Positions 52,317 to 61,762 of a stretch of DNA of 64,000 nt are shown in pieces. Position numbers and translations under genes: made by a program. The notes below the pieces were generated by a model. It searched no databases. It worked only from the letters and a program-made list of their open reading frames with translations, and was not told where the DNA came from. This DNA is from Thiodiazotropha sp040791665 (GTDB lineage Bacteria; Pseudomonadota; Gammaproteobacteria; Chromatiales; Chromatiaceae). How positions within the stretch are numbered: position 1 is the first letter of the stretch; each line of letters opens with the position of its first letter. The stretch spans positions 186,001-250,000 of the forward strand of contig JBFNNX010000010.1 of the NCBI GenBank assembly GCA_040791665.1, read 5' to 3'.

Positions 52317-53249
52317 TCACTCCACTTGATTGGAGATTATCAGTTTCTCATACTCCGCTTTGAGCACACGGGCGGAATGCAGCTCCTGATCGGATATTTT
52401 GGAGATGCCCTTCCCTTTGAACAGGGATAGCAGGTGGATGGTTTTAGGAAAATCGTCCAACCGTGCCGCCATTTCGCTGACTTTGTCGGTAAATTCCTGA
52501 GGTACGAACTTATTGATGCCTATGACCATTGGGACGATGGGTTGCGAGGTGATCAGGATCTCCAGTTGATGGGAAATCTGTGTATTTAATTCACTGGCGG
52601 TCCTAAAGGAAAAATCCGTGACAAGCGCGACATCGGCTTTATTGAAAAACAGATCTATGATTGCGGTATTGACATCGACGACCGGTGTAGAGGTAGAGAA
52701 GAAGCGCTTGGCGATGGGAAGTTCCTCTTTCATGAGTGCTACATCGAGAAACAGTAGTCCGAGGTGAATGCCTGAAGGGTAGATCAGCCGCTTTTGTCTC
52801 AGTTGCTGCAGATTGCTGATCTTGTCTGAGCGCCGGGTCAGGAGAATGATTTTCTGCAATTTACTTGATCCGAAAACTACTGTGTAACGGTGGTTTTGGT
52901 TGACCATATGATCGATATCCAGGTAGTCCAGTGTGTCGGTCAGGACCGCGTCGAGTCTGTGCTGCCGCATCTCCTTAATGACATCATTAGGCGAATCGAA
53001 ATCGAAAAACTCACCCTTTTTGCCGATATTCTTCATGAAGTCGGTGAAAACCAATTCGGTTGCTATACGGGTATCGATACGGTCGGCAGAAAACATCAGA
53101 CGAGACATGATGCCGATATAGGCAGTATCCCGATCGTATGGATCGGCAGAACAAATCCCATGGCCGAAGAACAGCGCCAGGATTAAACCAATTACGGTAA
53201 CTTGTGGTAATAATTTAATATTCGGACAGGGCGCAGGCGATGCACTCAT
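52317..53249 (-). CDS. PhnD-like periplasmic binding protein, paralogue 1
   Basis: 310 residues with a hydrophobic signal (VIGLILALFFGHGICSA). The fold matches PhnD/phosphonate-type binding proteins in layout (RLDAVLTDTLDYL, LIYPSGIHLGLLFLDVAL, NKADVALVTDFSFRTASEL). No ABC permease or ATPase genes accompany it. It starts on the last base of the stop of paralogue 2 (TAATG), so the two are translated together. It is the last gene of the operon that begins with the TolC-like gene. The ligand is unknown; anything from phosphonate to other small anions is possible. Confidence 0.8.
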   Translation of the reverse strand: MSASPAPCPNIKLLPQVTVIGLILALFFGHGICSADPYDRDTAYIGIMSRLMFSADRIDTRIATELVFTDFMKNIGKKGEFFDFDSPNDVIKEMRQHRLDAVLTDTLDYLDIDHMVNQNHRYTVVFGSSKLQKIILLTRRSDKISNLQQLRQKRLIYPSGIHLGLLFLDVALMKEELPIAKRFFSTSTPVVDVNTAIIDLFFNKADVALVTDFSFRTASELNTQISHQLEILITSQPIVPMVIGINKFVPQEFTDKVSEMAARLDDFPKTIHLLSLFKGKGISKISDQELHSARVLKAEYEKLIISNQVE

Positions 53250-54166
53250 TATTTTAGGGTCCCAGCTTGCTTCAAAAGCGCCTCATATTCATCCAATAAA
53301 CGACGGCTTTCGATTAACTGCTCCTGTTTAACCTTGACAAATTTCTTGGCGCGGAACAGGGCGAGTAGATGCTTGATACGCGGATTTTCATGAGCCATGG
53401 CGAGAAAATCGTCAACTTTTTGAAATATGGAATGGGGAACATTTTTGTTAATGGCGATAATCTGAGGAACCATGTACTTCGATGCGATGAGTACCTCCAG
53501 ATCCTGAGGGATCTGCTTATTCAATTCAGCTGCCAGTTCAAAGGCGATGTCGGAGACCAGAGCACAATCGGTTTTTCCAAAAAAGAGATCGACTACTGCC
53601 GTATTTGTATCTATCGTCTGTTCGATGTTGGAAAAGAAATCCTCGGGGCCTGAAAATCCCTGTTTCCTCAGTTCGACGTCCAGAAAAAGCTTGCCGAGAT
53701 AGTGGCCGTTGGGTATGGAAATTATCTTTCCCTGTAAATCCTTGAGATCATTGATATAGTCCTTTTTCCGCGTTAGCAGATATACCTTTTGCTGTACGCT
53801 CGACCCATAAATGAGCGTATAGATGTAGTCGGTGTCAATCAGATGCTCCAACGCAAAATGATCGATGATGTTGGTGAAGACAGCATCGATACGGTTTTCG
53901 GACAGGTCATGAATTAATTTGCTTCTATCTTCATAGATCTTGATCTCGGAGTTCATATCCATCATGCCGAAGACCTTCCTTATGATCATATCAGTGGCAA
54001 TCGTAGTGTCCGTTACATTGGCGTCAAAAAGGATCTTGGACATGCGGCCAAAATAGCCGATACCGGGATTGCCGGTATAGCGTTCAGGGAGAGGGACGGA
54101 ATGAGCCAGCATCGTTGTCATTAGTAAACAACTCAACAGGCAGGTGGTGGCAGCTTGGTATTTCAT
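53249..54166 (-). CDS. PhnD-like periplasmic binding protein, paralogue 2
   Basis: 305 residues with signal peptide (TTCLLSCLLMTTMLAHSV). Closely parallel to paralogue 1: RIDAVFTNIIDHFAL, SIPNGHYLGKLFLDVELRKQG, GKTDCALVSDIAFELAAELNKQI. The gene is 69 bases downstream of the GGDEF/EAL gene. Like the others it lacks transporter partners, so a sensory or scavenging role is inferred. Confidence 0.8.
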   Translation of the reverse strand: MKYQAATTCLLSCLLMTTMLAHSVPLPERYTGNPGIGYFGRMSKILFDANVTDTTIATDMIIRKVFGMMDMNSEIKIYEDRSKLIHDLSENRIDAVFTNIIDHFALEHLIDTDYIYTLIYGSSVQQKVYLLTRKKDYINDLKDLQGKIISIPNGHYLGKLFLDVELRKQGFSGPEDFFSNIEQTIDTNTAVVDLFFGKTDCALVSDIAFELAAELNKQIPQDLEVLIASKYMVPQIIAINKNVPHSIFQKVDDFLAMAHENPRIKHLLALFRAKKFVKVKQEQLIESRRLLDEYEALLKQAGTLK

Positions 54167-54235
54167 GGTCAGCTGAAGTGCTATGTAATAAATTTCAGTT
54201 GATTTTTCATACTGGCTTGGAGCTGAATCCGTTAA

Positions 54236-56665
54236 TCACATGGTCTCCCGTTTTTTGCGGTGAGAATCGATCAGGGTGACATTGGTTTTGCCGATCAATG
54301 CCTCAAGTTCGCTGGAGCTCATTGGTTTGTGAAAGTAGTAACCCTGAACCAGCTTGCAATCATGAGCGCTCAGCCATTCCACCTGGGCCCGATTTTCAAC
54401 GCCTTCGCCAATGGTCAGAATCTCCAGATCATGGGCCAGCGAAATGATGGAATTGGATACCGCAACGGTTTTTCGGTCGTGGGGTATTCTGTTGATAAAA
54501 GATTTGTCGATTTTTATGACATCGATGGGCAGTTCGGTCAGATAATTGAGTGATGAAAAGCCGGTGCCGAAATCGTCCACTGCCAAACCGAAGCCCATTC
54601 TTTTTAACTGATTCAGTACCGGGAGGTTCTTTCCCTCTTCACTGACCAGGACATGTTCCGTGAACTCAAGCTGAATATGGTGGGAAGAGATATCATATTC
54701 GATGAGAGTCTTGTGCAAACGTTCTGCAAAGTGGCTGTCCAGCAATTCACTGCCCGATACGTTGACGGAAACATTTATATCAAAATCCCACGCCTTGATT
54801 TGTTGGCAGACTTTATCGAAAACCCACTCGCCGATTTCGCCAATCAAGCCTGACTGTTCGGCAATCGGGATGAATTTGCCCGGTGGTATCAAACCGCGTT
54901 CAGGGTGTTTCCAGCGCAGCAAGGCCTCGCAGTGATGGATTTCATGATTCTCGGAATTTACAAAAGGCTGGTAGACCAGATAGAGCCCGGATGAAGTAAT
55001 GGCCTGTCTTAGCGAGCTTTCGATGTCGAGATAGTCACGAATGTCATGGTGCATCTCCTCGGAAAAGAACCGGAAGGAATTTTTACCGCTTTTTTTCGCT
55101 GCATACATGGCAGTGTCGGCATTCTTGATCAACTCTTTTGTATTCAGCCCATCGCGCGGATAGACAACAACGCCAATACTGGCACTGACGCGTAATTCAC
55201 GATCATTGCAATAGATAGGTGTCTGAAAACGCCTCAAGATTGCAGCTGCAACCTGGCTGATGGAATTTCTGTTTTTCACACCTTTTATGATGGCGGTGAA
55301 TTCGTCACCGCCCAGGCGGCATACGATATCATCACTGCGGAGGGCATCCTGGATGCGCCAGCCGGCTTCACTCAATACAACATCGCCGACCTCATGGCCG
55401 AGGGAGTCATTGATGACCTTGAAATTGTCCAGGTCGAGAAAAATGACGGCTAGCCCGCTATCGAAGGCCTCCGATTCCTCGACAGCCTCGGTGAGACGAT
55501 CCATGAAGTAGCGGCGGTTGGGCAGTTTCGTCAATTTATCGATATAGGCGAGGATCTCCAGTTCATGCTCGAGCTGTTTACGCCGGGTGATATCGGAGAG
55601 TATGACAAAATAGCCCCCGCTATCGACTTCATCGATATCAAAGCGCTCGATGCGCATGGTCATGTGTGTCAGTTGATGGTTGATTGTACTGATGGTGATA
55701 TCGGTCGACCAGTCGTGTTGGTCTACGTTGGAGAACTCACTGGCGATTTCGTGCTGCTTGTTTCTGCCTATTTTCAAATGATTGAGGAAGGTGAAGAGTG
55801 ACATGCGGTTGAAATAGTCATCGCTCTGGTTGATGATCTTTTTCAATGCCGCATTGACGAATATTATCTTGTCGTCATTATCGAATATGGCGATGGCGTC
55901 ATTGGTGTCTTCAACAAGGCGCGCGAGGCGGCGTAAGTCTCTGGTATTCCGGTCCAGGCTTTGTGCCATGCCGTTAAGTGTGCTGGCTAACACGCTGACT
56001 TCACCGATCGCATTGGTGGGAGCGCGCGCCGAAAGCTCGCCGTGTGCCAGTCTGTTGGCGGTATGACGCAGATTGGCCAGTTGTTGTCCAAGCTTCAGGG
56101 AGCTGCCGTGCAACAGTAAAAGGGATATGAATACAAGCAGAAAACTGAAGATCAGGACGTTGCGGAAGTAGCTGAATAGCAAGGCTTCGTATTCCGTATC
56201 GGCCAAACCAAGCGAGAAGATGCCCCACTCGAGGCCGCTGATATTGATCGGTTTGGTAAAGACAAAGGCATTATTACCACTCTTCACATGTTCTATCTTG
56301 TAGGGTATTGAGTTCTTGAATTGAGAAAAATCGAAGGTCTTTTCCAGGCTTTCAACATTCCAACCGTCATTTGTGAGCTTGATTACCTGGCCTTTGATCG
56401 AGGTGAATGTCACAAACGATATTTCCGGAGTTTGCTGCAGTACCTTGTTGACATAGGAGATGATAAAGCTGAAGTCTTCCGTATATAGCGCTTCACTGCA
56501 TGCGGCTATCGTCGAGTTGGCAAATGTATCGCCCTGGATAGCGATCATTCGCACCAGCTTGTCTTTGTATATCGGCAATAGAAGGATGGAGAAAAGCAAA
56601 TTGACACCCAACAGAATCAGTGCGACTCTTTTGAAGAGGTGCTTGAATATCGTGGTTTGCTTCAT
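54236..56665 (-). CDS. Membrane PAS-GGDEF-EAL protein coupled to a binding protein
   Basis: 809 residues. Membrane segments near 12-30 and 172-192 flank a periplasmic domain of about 140 residues. HAMP, PAS (IAIFDNDDKIIFVNAALKKI), GGDEF (RLGGDEFTAII, inhibitory RSDD) and EAL (HCEALLRW, NVSGS, LEFTEH, DDFGTGFSSL, IKIDKSF, GEGVEN) follow. Both catalytic domains appear complete, so it could make or break cyclic-di-GMP. Its start overlaps the stop of paralogue 3 by four bases. That tight coupling makes the binding protein the likely periplasmic partner. Confidence 0.87.
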   Translation of the reverse strand: MKQTTIFKHLFKRVALILLGVNLLFSILLLPIYKDKLVRMIAIQGDTFANSTIAACSEALYTEDFSFIISYVNKVLQQTPEISFVTFTSIKGQVIKLTNDGWNVESLEKTFDFSQFKNSIPYKIEHVKSGNNAFVFTKPINISGLEWGIFSLGLADTEYEALLFSYFRNVLIFSFLLVFISLLLLHGSSLKLGQQLANLRHTANRLAHGELSARAPTNAIGEVSVLASTLNGMAQSLDRNTRDLRRLARLVEDTNDAIAIFDNDDKIIFVNAALKKIINQSDDYFNRMSLFTFLNHLKIGRNKQHEIASEFSNVDQHDWSTDITISTINHQLTHMTMRIERFDIDEVDSGGYFVILSDITRRKQLEHELEILAYIDKLTKLPNRRYFMDRLTEAVEESEAFDSGLAVIFLDLDNFKVINDSLGHEVGDVVLSEAGWRIQDALRSDDIVCRLGGDEFTAIIKGVKNRNSISQVAAAILRRFQTPIYCNDRELRVSASIGVVVYPRDGLNTKELIKNADTAMYAAKKSGKNSFRFFSEEMHHDIRDYLDIESSLRQAITSSGLYLVYQPFVNSENHEIHHCEALLRWKHPERGLIPPGKFIPIAEQSGLIGEIGEWVFDKVCQQIKAWDFDINVSVNVSGSELLDSHFAERLHKTLIEYDISSHHIQLEFTEHVLVSEEGKNLPVLNQLKRMGFGLAVDDFGTGFSSLNYLTELPIDVIKIDKSFINRIPHDRKTVAVSNSIISLAHDLEILTIGEGVENRAQVEWLSAHDCKLVQGYYFHKPMSSSELEALIGKTNVTLIDSHRKKRETM

Positions 56666-57564
56666 GGGGTTTCTCTCTCGTGTTTCAGGCGGACATACCT
56701 GTCGCTTAACAGGCGCACATCGTATACCTCATCCGTACTGATCCTATGCAGTCCCTGAAATCTAAAACTCTTCCTCAGATGTTGCAGGCGGGGCATCTCC
56801 TCGAGATTTTCAAGATAGGGGAATATCTTGTCGATACGATGCCTGGGGAAATCTTTTCGTACAGAAATAACCATATGGATCAATGGTGGCGATGTTTCGA
56901 TTATTTCCAAGCTCCGGGGAATCTGAAGATTCAGTTCGCTGGCAACTTCATAGGAAAAGTCTGTAACCAGCGCTGCATCCACCTGGTTGAAAAAGAGTTT
57001 GATGATAGCTGTGTTCGATTCCTTGGTCTGACGTATTTCGGAAAAATGCTCATTCGAAACAGGTAATCCCGCATGCATCAGTTCGACATCGAGAAAGCGC
57101 TTGCCCACAGCATGTCCCGAGGGGATGATGATTTTTTTGTTTTGCAGCCCATGCAAAGAGTCGATTCCGCTGTCACGCCTTACAAGTAGAATGTATTTCG
57201 GTTTGATGGACTGTCCGTGCTGTACCGCAAACGCGATCTCCGGATGAAGGTGTTCAAAATTATCGAGATAGAGAACTGTATCCATGAACACTGCATCAAG
57301 GTTGCCGGCAGCAAGTTCCCTGGCGAGTGCTTGATCGGTATCGTAGATCTTGATCTTGAATTCTTCATTCTGATCCTGGAACATCTCATTGAAGAGTACG
57401 GTGAAGAGAATCTCCACGTCAGTGATCCGGGAATCATAGATCGACTCCGCGCTACCGCCGACACGTACGATATTATGATTGTCTGCAACAGCAGAAAACG
57501 ACGCTAAAAAAATCAGTCCAATGATCCAGTGCAATCCATGGAGATTGATGGAATGTATGTTCAC
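56662..57564 (-). CDS. PhnD-like periplasmic binding protein, paralogue 3
   Basis: 300 residues with signal peptide (LHWIIGLIFLASFSAVA). Shares with paralogues 1 and 2 the segments NLDAVFMDTVLYL, IIPSGHAVGKRFLDVELMHAG and NQVDAALVTDFSYEVASELNLQI. It lies 20 bases after the TolC-like stop and overlaps the GGDEF/EAL start by four bases (ATGA), so it is the immediate partner of that enzyme. The three paralogues differ in charged surface residues, hinting at different ligands. Confidence 0.82.
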   Translation of the reverse strand: MNIHSINLHGLHWIIGLIFLASFSAVADNHNIVRVGGSAESIYDSRITDVEILFTVLFNEMFQDQNEEFKIKIYDTDQALARELAAGNLDAVFMDTVLYLDNFEHLHPEIAFAVQHGQSIKPKYILLVRRDSGIDSLHGLQNKKIIIPSGHAVGKRFLDVELMHAGLPVSNEHFSEIRQTKESNTAIIKLFFNQVDAALVTDFSYEVASELNLQIPRSLEIIETSPPLIHMVISVRKDFPRHRIDKIFPYLENLEEMPRLQHLRKSFRFQGLHRISTDEVYDVRLLSDRYVRLKHERETP

Positions 57565-57584
57565 GATATAACGAATATTGTGTT

Positions 57585-59015
57585 CTATTCGATAACCTCG
57601 CTACCCAAGAGGTAGGCAATTTCAGCCAGATGGAGTGCCTGATCATGAGATGCGCGGGCAAGGTTGGCGCGTACCATGGCATCGAGCAAATTCGCCTCGA
57701 TGACCTTTTCGGTTTTAACGGCGCCGGTCTGGTAGGCACGATTGCTCAGATCAAGGTTCTGTTGCGAGGTGTCGACCGCCTGTTGGGTGATGCCGATCTG
57801 CTTGCGAGCGGCTCCGGCCTGTATGAACAGGTGTTTGATCTGTGTGGCGGTACTTTCACCGAGCAGTAACTTCTGCAGCTCTTTTTGCGCCTGTCCCGCT
57901 TTGGCTGTCGCAATACGATGTTTGATAAGGCCGCCGTCAAACAACTTCAACTCCATGCCGATGGCCAGCTGCCAGGAGTGTTTATTTTCATCGACACTCA
58001 AGCCGCCATCCAAATCATTATTGAACTGATCCACGGAGGCCATCAGGCCGATGGTAGGGTAGTGGTCACTCTTCGCTTCGTCCACTTTTGCCTCATAGGC
58101 TTCCACGGCCAGCGTCAACTGTTCTATCTGCGGGTTGAATCTCAGTGCCTGTTCGATCAGTTGGTCAAGTTGCAGATTGTTCGCAGTGTGCGGATACTCT
58201 TTCGTGTCGAGCCGGATCTGTTCCTGCCATTCTAGCCCCATGGTAAAGGCCAGTGCGGCCAGTGCTGCCCGGTGTTTTGCTGCAAGCTCTTCATAGGTCG
58301 CCTCCGCCAGGGAATGAGCGAGCTTGCTCTGCAGCAGGTCAAGTTTGTTGACCGAATCCGAACCGCCGTCGTAGAAGGCCTGGGTGATATCTCTTAACAC
58401 CTCGAAGGAGATGGTGATATCTTCGGCCAGGGCTGTCAGTTGCCGGGTGTAGAGAGCGGCATAGTAGTAGCGCTTCACATCCTGCACGATCTGCAGGTTG
58501 GTTCGACGGACCTCCATAGTGGCGATATCGACTCCGAGCCTTGCCTGCTCGATCAGACTGGAACGTTTACCCCCGGTATAGAGCGGGTATGTCATTTCAA
58601 GGGAGTAGTGGGAGCTGTCCCTGCCCAACAAGTCCACATCCAGCGGCGGCACTTCCACCGGTGGCAACATACCGGGAGCAACATCGAACCGTTGTGCCGG
58701 GAATTCGAAAATGGCACTCTCGTCCCGGCGGATGAAATTGGCGTTCAGGCTGAGGGTTGGCCAGTAGGTGGAGCGGGCCTGTCGGTACTGGGCTTCCGCG
58801 ATCGTCACGGATTTTTGTGAAATGGCCTTCAGTCGATTTTTTTCCAACGCTGTGGCAATAGCCTCATCAAGCGTGTACGACTTGACGTCATTCGCCAGAA
58901 TCGGGTTGAGCGATGCATACAACAGGAATAAAAGTAGTAAGGATGAGAGTGATTTTAAAGGCTCAAGGAGAGTCGAGACAGGCTGAAAAGCCTCCCTTAT
59001 GAGTCGTATTTTCAT
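57585..59015 (-). CDS. TolC-family outer-membrane channel
   Basis: About 476 residues. After a signal peptide (LSSLLLLFLLYASLNPILA) come two copies of the outer membrane efflux protein repeat (YTLDEAIATALEKNRLKAISQ, ETYPLYTGGKRSSLIEQARLG region, and the second half ending SNRAYQTGAVKTEKVIEANLLDAMVRANLA). Such channels form trimers across the outer membrane. I set the start at the ATG at 59015, with AGAGGA six bases before; the frame opens seven codons earlier. It is the first gene of the operon with the three binding proteins and the GGDEF/EAL enzyme. No pump or adaptor gene is adjacent. Confidence 0.85.
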   Translation of the reverse strand: MKIRLIREAFQPVSTLLEPLKSLSSLLLLFLLYASLNPILANDVKSYTLDEAIATALEKNRLKAISQKSVTIAEAQYRQARSTYWPTLSLNANFIRRDESAIFEFPAQRFDVAPGMLPPVEVPPLDVDLLGRDSSHYSLEMTYPLYTGGKRSSLIEQARLGVDIATMEVRRTNLQIVQDVKRYYYAALYTRQLTALAEDITISFEVLRDITQAFYDGGSDSVNKLDLLQSKLAHSLAEATYEELAAKHRAALAALAFTMGLEWQEQIRLDTKEYPHTANNLQLDQLIEQALRFNPQIEQLTLAVEAYEAKVDEAKSDHYPTIGLMASVDQFNNDLDGGLSVDENKHSWQLAIGMELKLFDGGLIKHRIATAKAGQAQKELQKLLLGESTATQIKHLFIQAGAARKQIGITQQAVDTSQQNLDLSNRAYQTGAVKTEKVIEANLLDAMVRANLARASHDQALHLAEIAYLLGSEVIE

Positions 59016-59191
59016 TTTATCCTCTGCACTTAGCATAGGTTCCTACCATGAACGCACTATGCCGACTGTCAACAGAGTCCTTCTTAGCTTGCCAACCAAG
59101 AGGTGTAGTGTTCCATTCACTACATTAATACTAGACTAAATCCAACATGGGTCTGTAGCAAATAAGCTAATTCTCATATTCTACTGGGCTA

Positions 59192-59695
59192 CTAAACACC
59201 GCCGCTGTGGATGGTCTCGTAATAGAGTTTTTCCAGCTGGTTCTTATGCAGGGTTTCCTCGTTGGCGAGGAACAGAAAAAGATCTTTGACCGGTCCCGCT
59301 TCAATGCTTTCGGCCAGTGCCTGGTACTGCTCCATGGCCGCGTGCTCACGGCCGAGGGCATACTGGAGAACGGCTTGGTCGTCCGGCTTCTCCCCCAGTT
59401 CAGGGAGGTGGATACAATCCGAAAAGCGTTTGTCACTGGCCGGCGTCTCCACCATCGCCTGAATATGCCGTTCGATATCGGGTCGTGATCTGAGCTCGTT
59501 GAAGAGATCGAAATGGTGTTGTTCCTCGTCAGCGAGTTCCTCAACCAGATAGCGGATCTGCTTACTCACCTTGGGGATCAAGGCGGTATAAAAGTCCCGC
59601 GCAGTGCGCTCGAATTCGATTGCCACCTCGAGGATCTCTCCCAGGCTCTTTTTTGACTGCAGTTTTTCGTAGCCGCTGGTGTGGCCTTCTTTCAT
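59192..59695 (-). CDS. Rubrerythrin-like diiron ferritin-family protein
   Basis: 167 residues. The four-helix bundle diiron ligands are visible as EVAIEFERTARDFY, ADEEQHHFDLF, GREHAAMEQYQ and NEETLHKNQLEKLYYE. There is no rubredoxin-type CXXC tail, so it is an erythrin-only form. These proteins detoxify peroxide or handle iron. It follows the NuoI-GltD fusion gene by 77 bases that contain an AT-rich repeat, so it may be a distal operon member protecting the iron-sulfur proteins. Confidence 0.8.
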   Translation of the reverse strand: MKEGHTSGYEKLQSKKSLGEILEVAIEFERTARDFYTALIPKVSKQIRYLVEELADEEQHHFDLFNELRSRPDIERHIQAMVETPASDKRFSDCIHLPELGEKPDDQAVLQYALGREHAAMEQYQALAESIEAGPVKDLFLFLANEETLHKNQLEKLYYETIHSGGV

Positions 59696-59708
59696 CCGTT
59701 GTTACCTC

Positions 59709-59775
59709 TAATTTTGAATTATCGTGTGCGGAGCACACCCATCAATTCATATGTCAACATTCAAATTCAAAATTA
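59709..59775. repeat. AT-rich MITE-like element (67 bp) at the fusion-gene stop
   Basis: Exact 12-bp inverted ends TAATTTTGAATT (59709-59720) and AATTCAAAATTA (59764-59775). The interior has a GTGTGCGGAGCACAC hairpin. The right end supplies the TAA stop of the NuoI-GltD-like gene. Confidence 0.83.
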
Positions 59776-61632
59776 AACCTTTTTTCCAAGCCATGCTTCG
59801 ATACTAGCCGCCACCCGGTGGCCATCCGCGACCGCATGCACTACATCCGGCCCGTTGACGCAGTCACCGGCGGCCCAGAACCAATCGACCGATGTGCGGC
59901 CATCTTCATCCACCTTGATGCGTCCCCGATTCCACTCCAGCTCTTCGCTGAGTGCTTTGCCGAGCAGCGAAACATCCGACATCTGGCCAATGGCCTCGAT
60001 CACCATATCACCTTCATGGGTCTGCTCGTCGCTTTCGTCATAGGCGGGTGAGAAGCGTCCCTGGTCATCAAAGATGGAACGCACCTTCCAGGTCTTCAGA
60101 CCCTTCAGGCGGCCCCTTTCGACAATACAGGCCTGCGGACCCCGCGCATCAAAAATCTCGATACCCTCTTCAAGACACTCCTTGACCTCCACCGGATCAG
60201 CCAGGAAGTTGGCCCTCTCCTCCAGGGCGGTCACGGTCACTGCTACATGGCCATGTTTTCGCTTCTGCATGCGGGCAAGGCTGCGGGCGATGTCCATGGC
60301 CACATTGCCACCGCCGATGACAACGGCCTTTTTCGGCAGTTTGAACTTTTCATCGTTGGTGATCATACGCAGCAGATCCACCGCCTTTACAACCTGCTTA
60401 TGATCCGCTCCCGGTATCCGGGTAGAGCGTCCCATATGCAGGCCGATCGCCAATACCACCGCATCGTAGTCGGCTTGCAACTGCTGCATGCTGATATCCG
60501 CGCCGACCTGGGTGCCAGTCTGGATTTTCACGCCCAACGATGTGATGACATCGATGTCCCGGTCGAGCATGTCGTATGGCAGGCGGTAGGAGGGAATGCC
60601 GTATCTGGGCATGCCACCGGCTGCATCCCTGGCCTCGAATACCGTTACCTGATGGCCTTTTCGAACCAGATCGTAGGCGGCTGTGAGACCGGCGGGTCCG
60701 GCGCCGATAATCGCAATCCGTTTGCCACTCAGATAGTCGACTTTCCCTTCAGCGGCGATCTGTTTGACCCGGTCGTGATCTAGCGCATCCATGGCGTATC
60801 GCTTCAGCCAGCGAATGGCGACCGGTTCGCCGCGCCGTCCGATGGAACAGGCATCTTCGCATCGATGGGTACAGACACGGCCGCAGACATGGGAAAAGGG
60901 ATTGGTTTTGTAGATCCAGCGCACCGCCTCTTCCGGTTTTCCCTGCCAGATCGAGCGGATGTATTCCGGCGCATCCATGTGAGTGGGGCAGGCATCGTGG
61001 CACATGCCGCACTGTACACAGCGCGAGGCCTCGATCACGGCCTGTTGTTCGCTGTATCCATGGACAATCTCATCGAAGTTGTCGATTCTGGCCTCAGGTT
61101 CCAGCTCTTTAATCGCTTGTCTTTTCAGGTCAAGCAGATCGGAGTCGACACTCTTCTGCCAGCCCAGGCCGTAGTATTTGCCGTGAATACCCGTCTCGTC
61201 TGGCAGAATGAAATAGCTGTCGATCTCCTCCTGGGTACAGGTGTGGACATACTCTCTGGAGAGCGATATGGCCCCGGTGGGACATATGTCGACACACAAG
61301 GCGCACCAGCAACAACGTCCGTAGTCGATGGCAGGGCGGAGGTTGCGAATGCCGTTGACCGGATCTTCCGCTAGGTGAGGGACCTTCACCATGGTGATCG
61401 CAGCATTGTCGCAGACCTTTTGACAGGAGCTGCAGCCAATGCATTTCTCGTGATCATTAAGGTGAAAACCCCGATAGTTGGCTGCTGCCGGTCTGGGTTC
61501 CAGCGGCACAGTGACCGGCTTGCGAGCGAAGAACTGGAGAGCCTTTAGGGGTGAGAGGATGGAGCCGTGATCTTCGTGCTCGATGGGCGAATTTTGAAAT
61601 TTGAATTTTGAGTTTTGAATTGGTTTTGTCAT
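59773..61632 (-). CDS. NuoI-like ferredoxin fused to GltD-type FAD/NAD(P) oxidoreductase
   Basis: 619 residues. Residues about 60-125 hold two [4Fe-4S] motifs, CIGCSSCQKVC and CCWCALCVDICP, in a NuoI-like context (RPAIDYGRC, TGAISLSREY). Residues about 200-270 hold the GltD/BfiN cysteines (CVQCGMCHDACP, CGRVCTHRCEDAC). The FAD site is IAIIGAGPAGLTAAYDLVRKGH and the NAD(P) site VVIGGGNVAMDIARSL; the C-terminus WAAGDCVNGPDVVHAVADG closes the FAD fold. It follows NuoB/C/D-like genes, so it likely feeds electrons from NAD(P)H or a ferredoxin to a complex I relative in place of NuoE/F/G. The first 15 residues are encoded by an AT-rich repeat-like stretch; the true start is uncertain. Confidence 0.85.
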   Translation of the reverse strand: MTKPIQNSKFKFQNSPIEHEDHGSILSPLKALQFFARKPVTVPLEPRPAAANYRGFHLNDHEKCIGCSSCQKVCDNAAITMVKVPHLAEDPVNGIRNLRPAIDYGRCCWCALCVDICPTGAISLSREYVHTCTQEEIDSYFILPDETGIHGKYYGLGWQKSVDSDLLDLKRQAIKELEPEARIDNFDEIVHGYSEQQAVIEASRCVQCGMCHDACPTHMDAPEYIRSIWQGKPEEAVRWIYKTNPFSHVCGRVCTHRCEDACSIGRRGEPVAIRWLKRYAMDALDHDRVKQIAAEGKVDYLSGKRIAIIGAGPAGLTAAYDLVRKGHQVTVFEARDAAGGMPRYGIPSYRLPYDMLDRDIDVITSLGVKIQTGTQVGADISMQQLQADYDAVVLAIGLHMGRSTRIPGADHKQVVKAVDLLRMITNDEKFKLPKKAVVIGGGNVAMDIARSLARMQKRKHGHVAVTVTALEERANFLADPVEVKECLEEGIEIFDARGPQACIVERGRLKGLKTWKVRSIFDDQGRFSPAYDESDEQTHEGDMVIEAIGQMSDVSLLGKALSEELEWNRGRIKVDEDGRTSVDWFWAAGDCVNGPDVVHAVADGHRVAASIEAWLGKKV

Positions 61633-61697
61633 CGGCTAAGTCTCTTGACTTGTTGTGACAACGGATGCCATCCGTAGGATGGGTTCCGGTACGACAT

Positions 61698-61734
61698 GCT
61701 GCACCCTACTGAAGTTTGAGGCGTAGGGTGCTGC
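61698..61734. repeat. Short inverted repeat in the nuoD-fusion gap
   Basis: GCTGCACCCTAC and GTAGGGTGCTGC are inverse copies with one mismatch, 13 bases apart, in the 130-base gap. The motif looks like a REP-type palindrome rather than a terminator, because no T-run follows. Confidence 0.55.
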
Positions 61735-61762
61735 TTGCCGCACCGTTCAGAGGCTCTATTCT

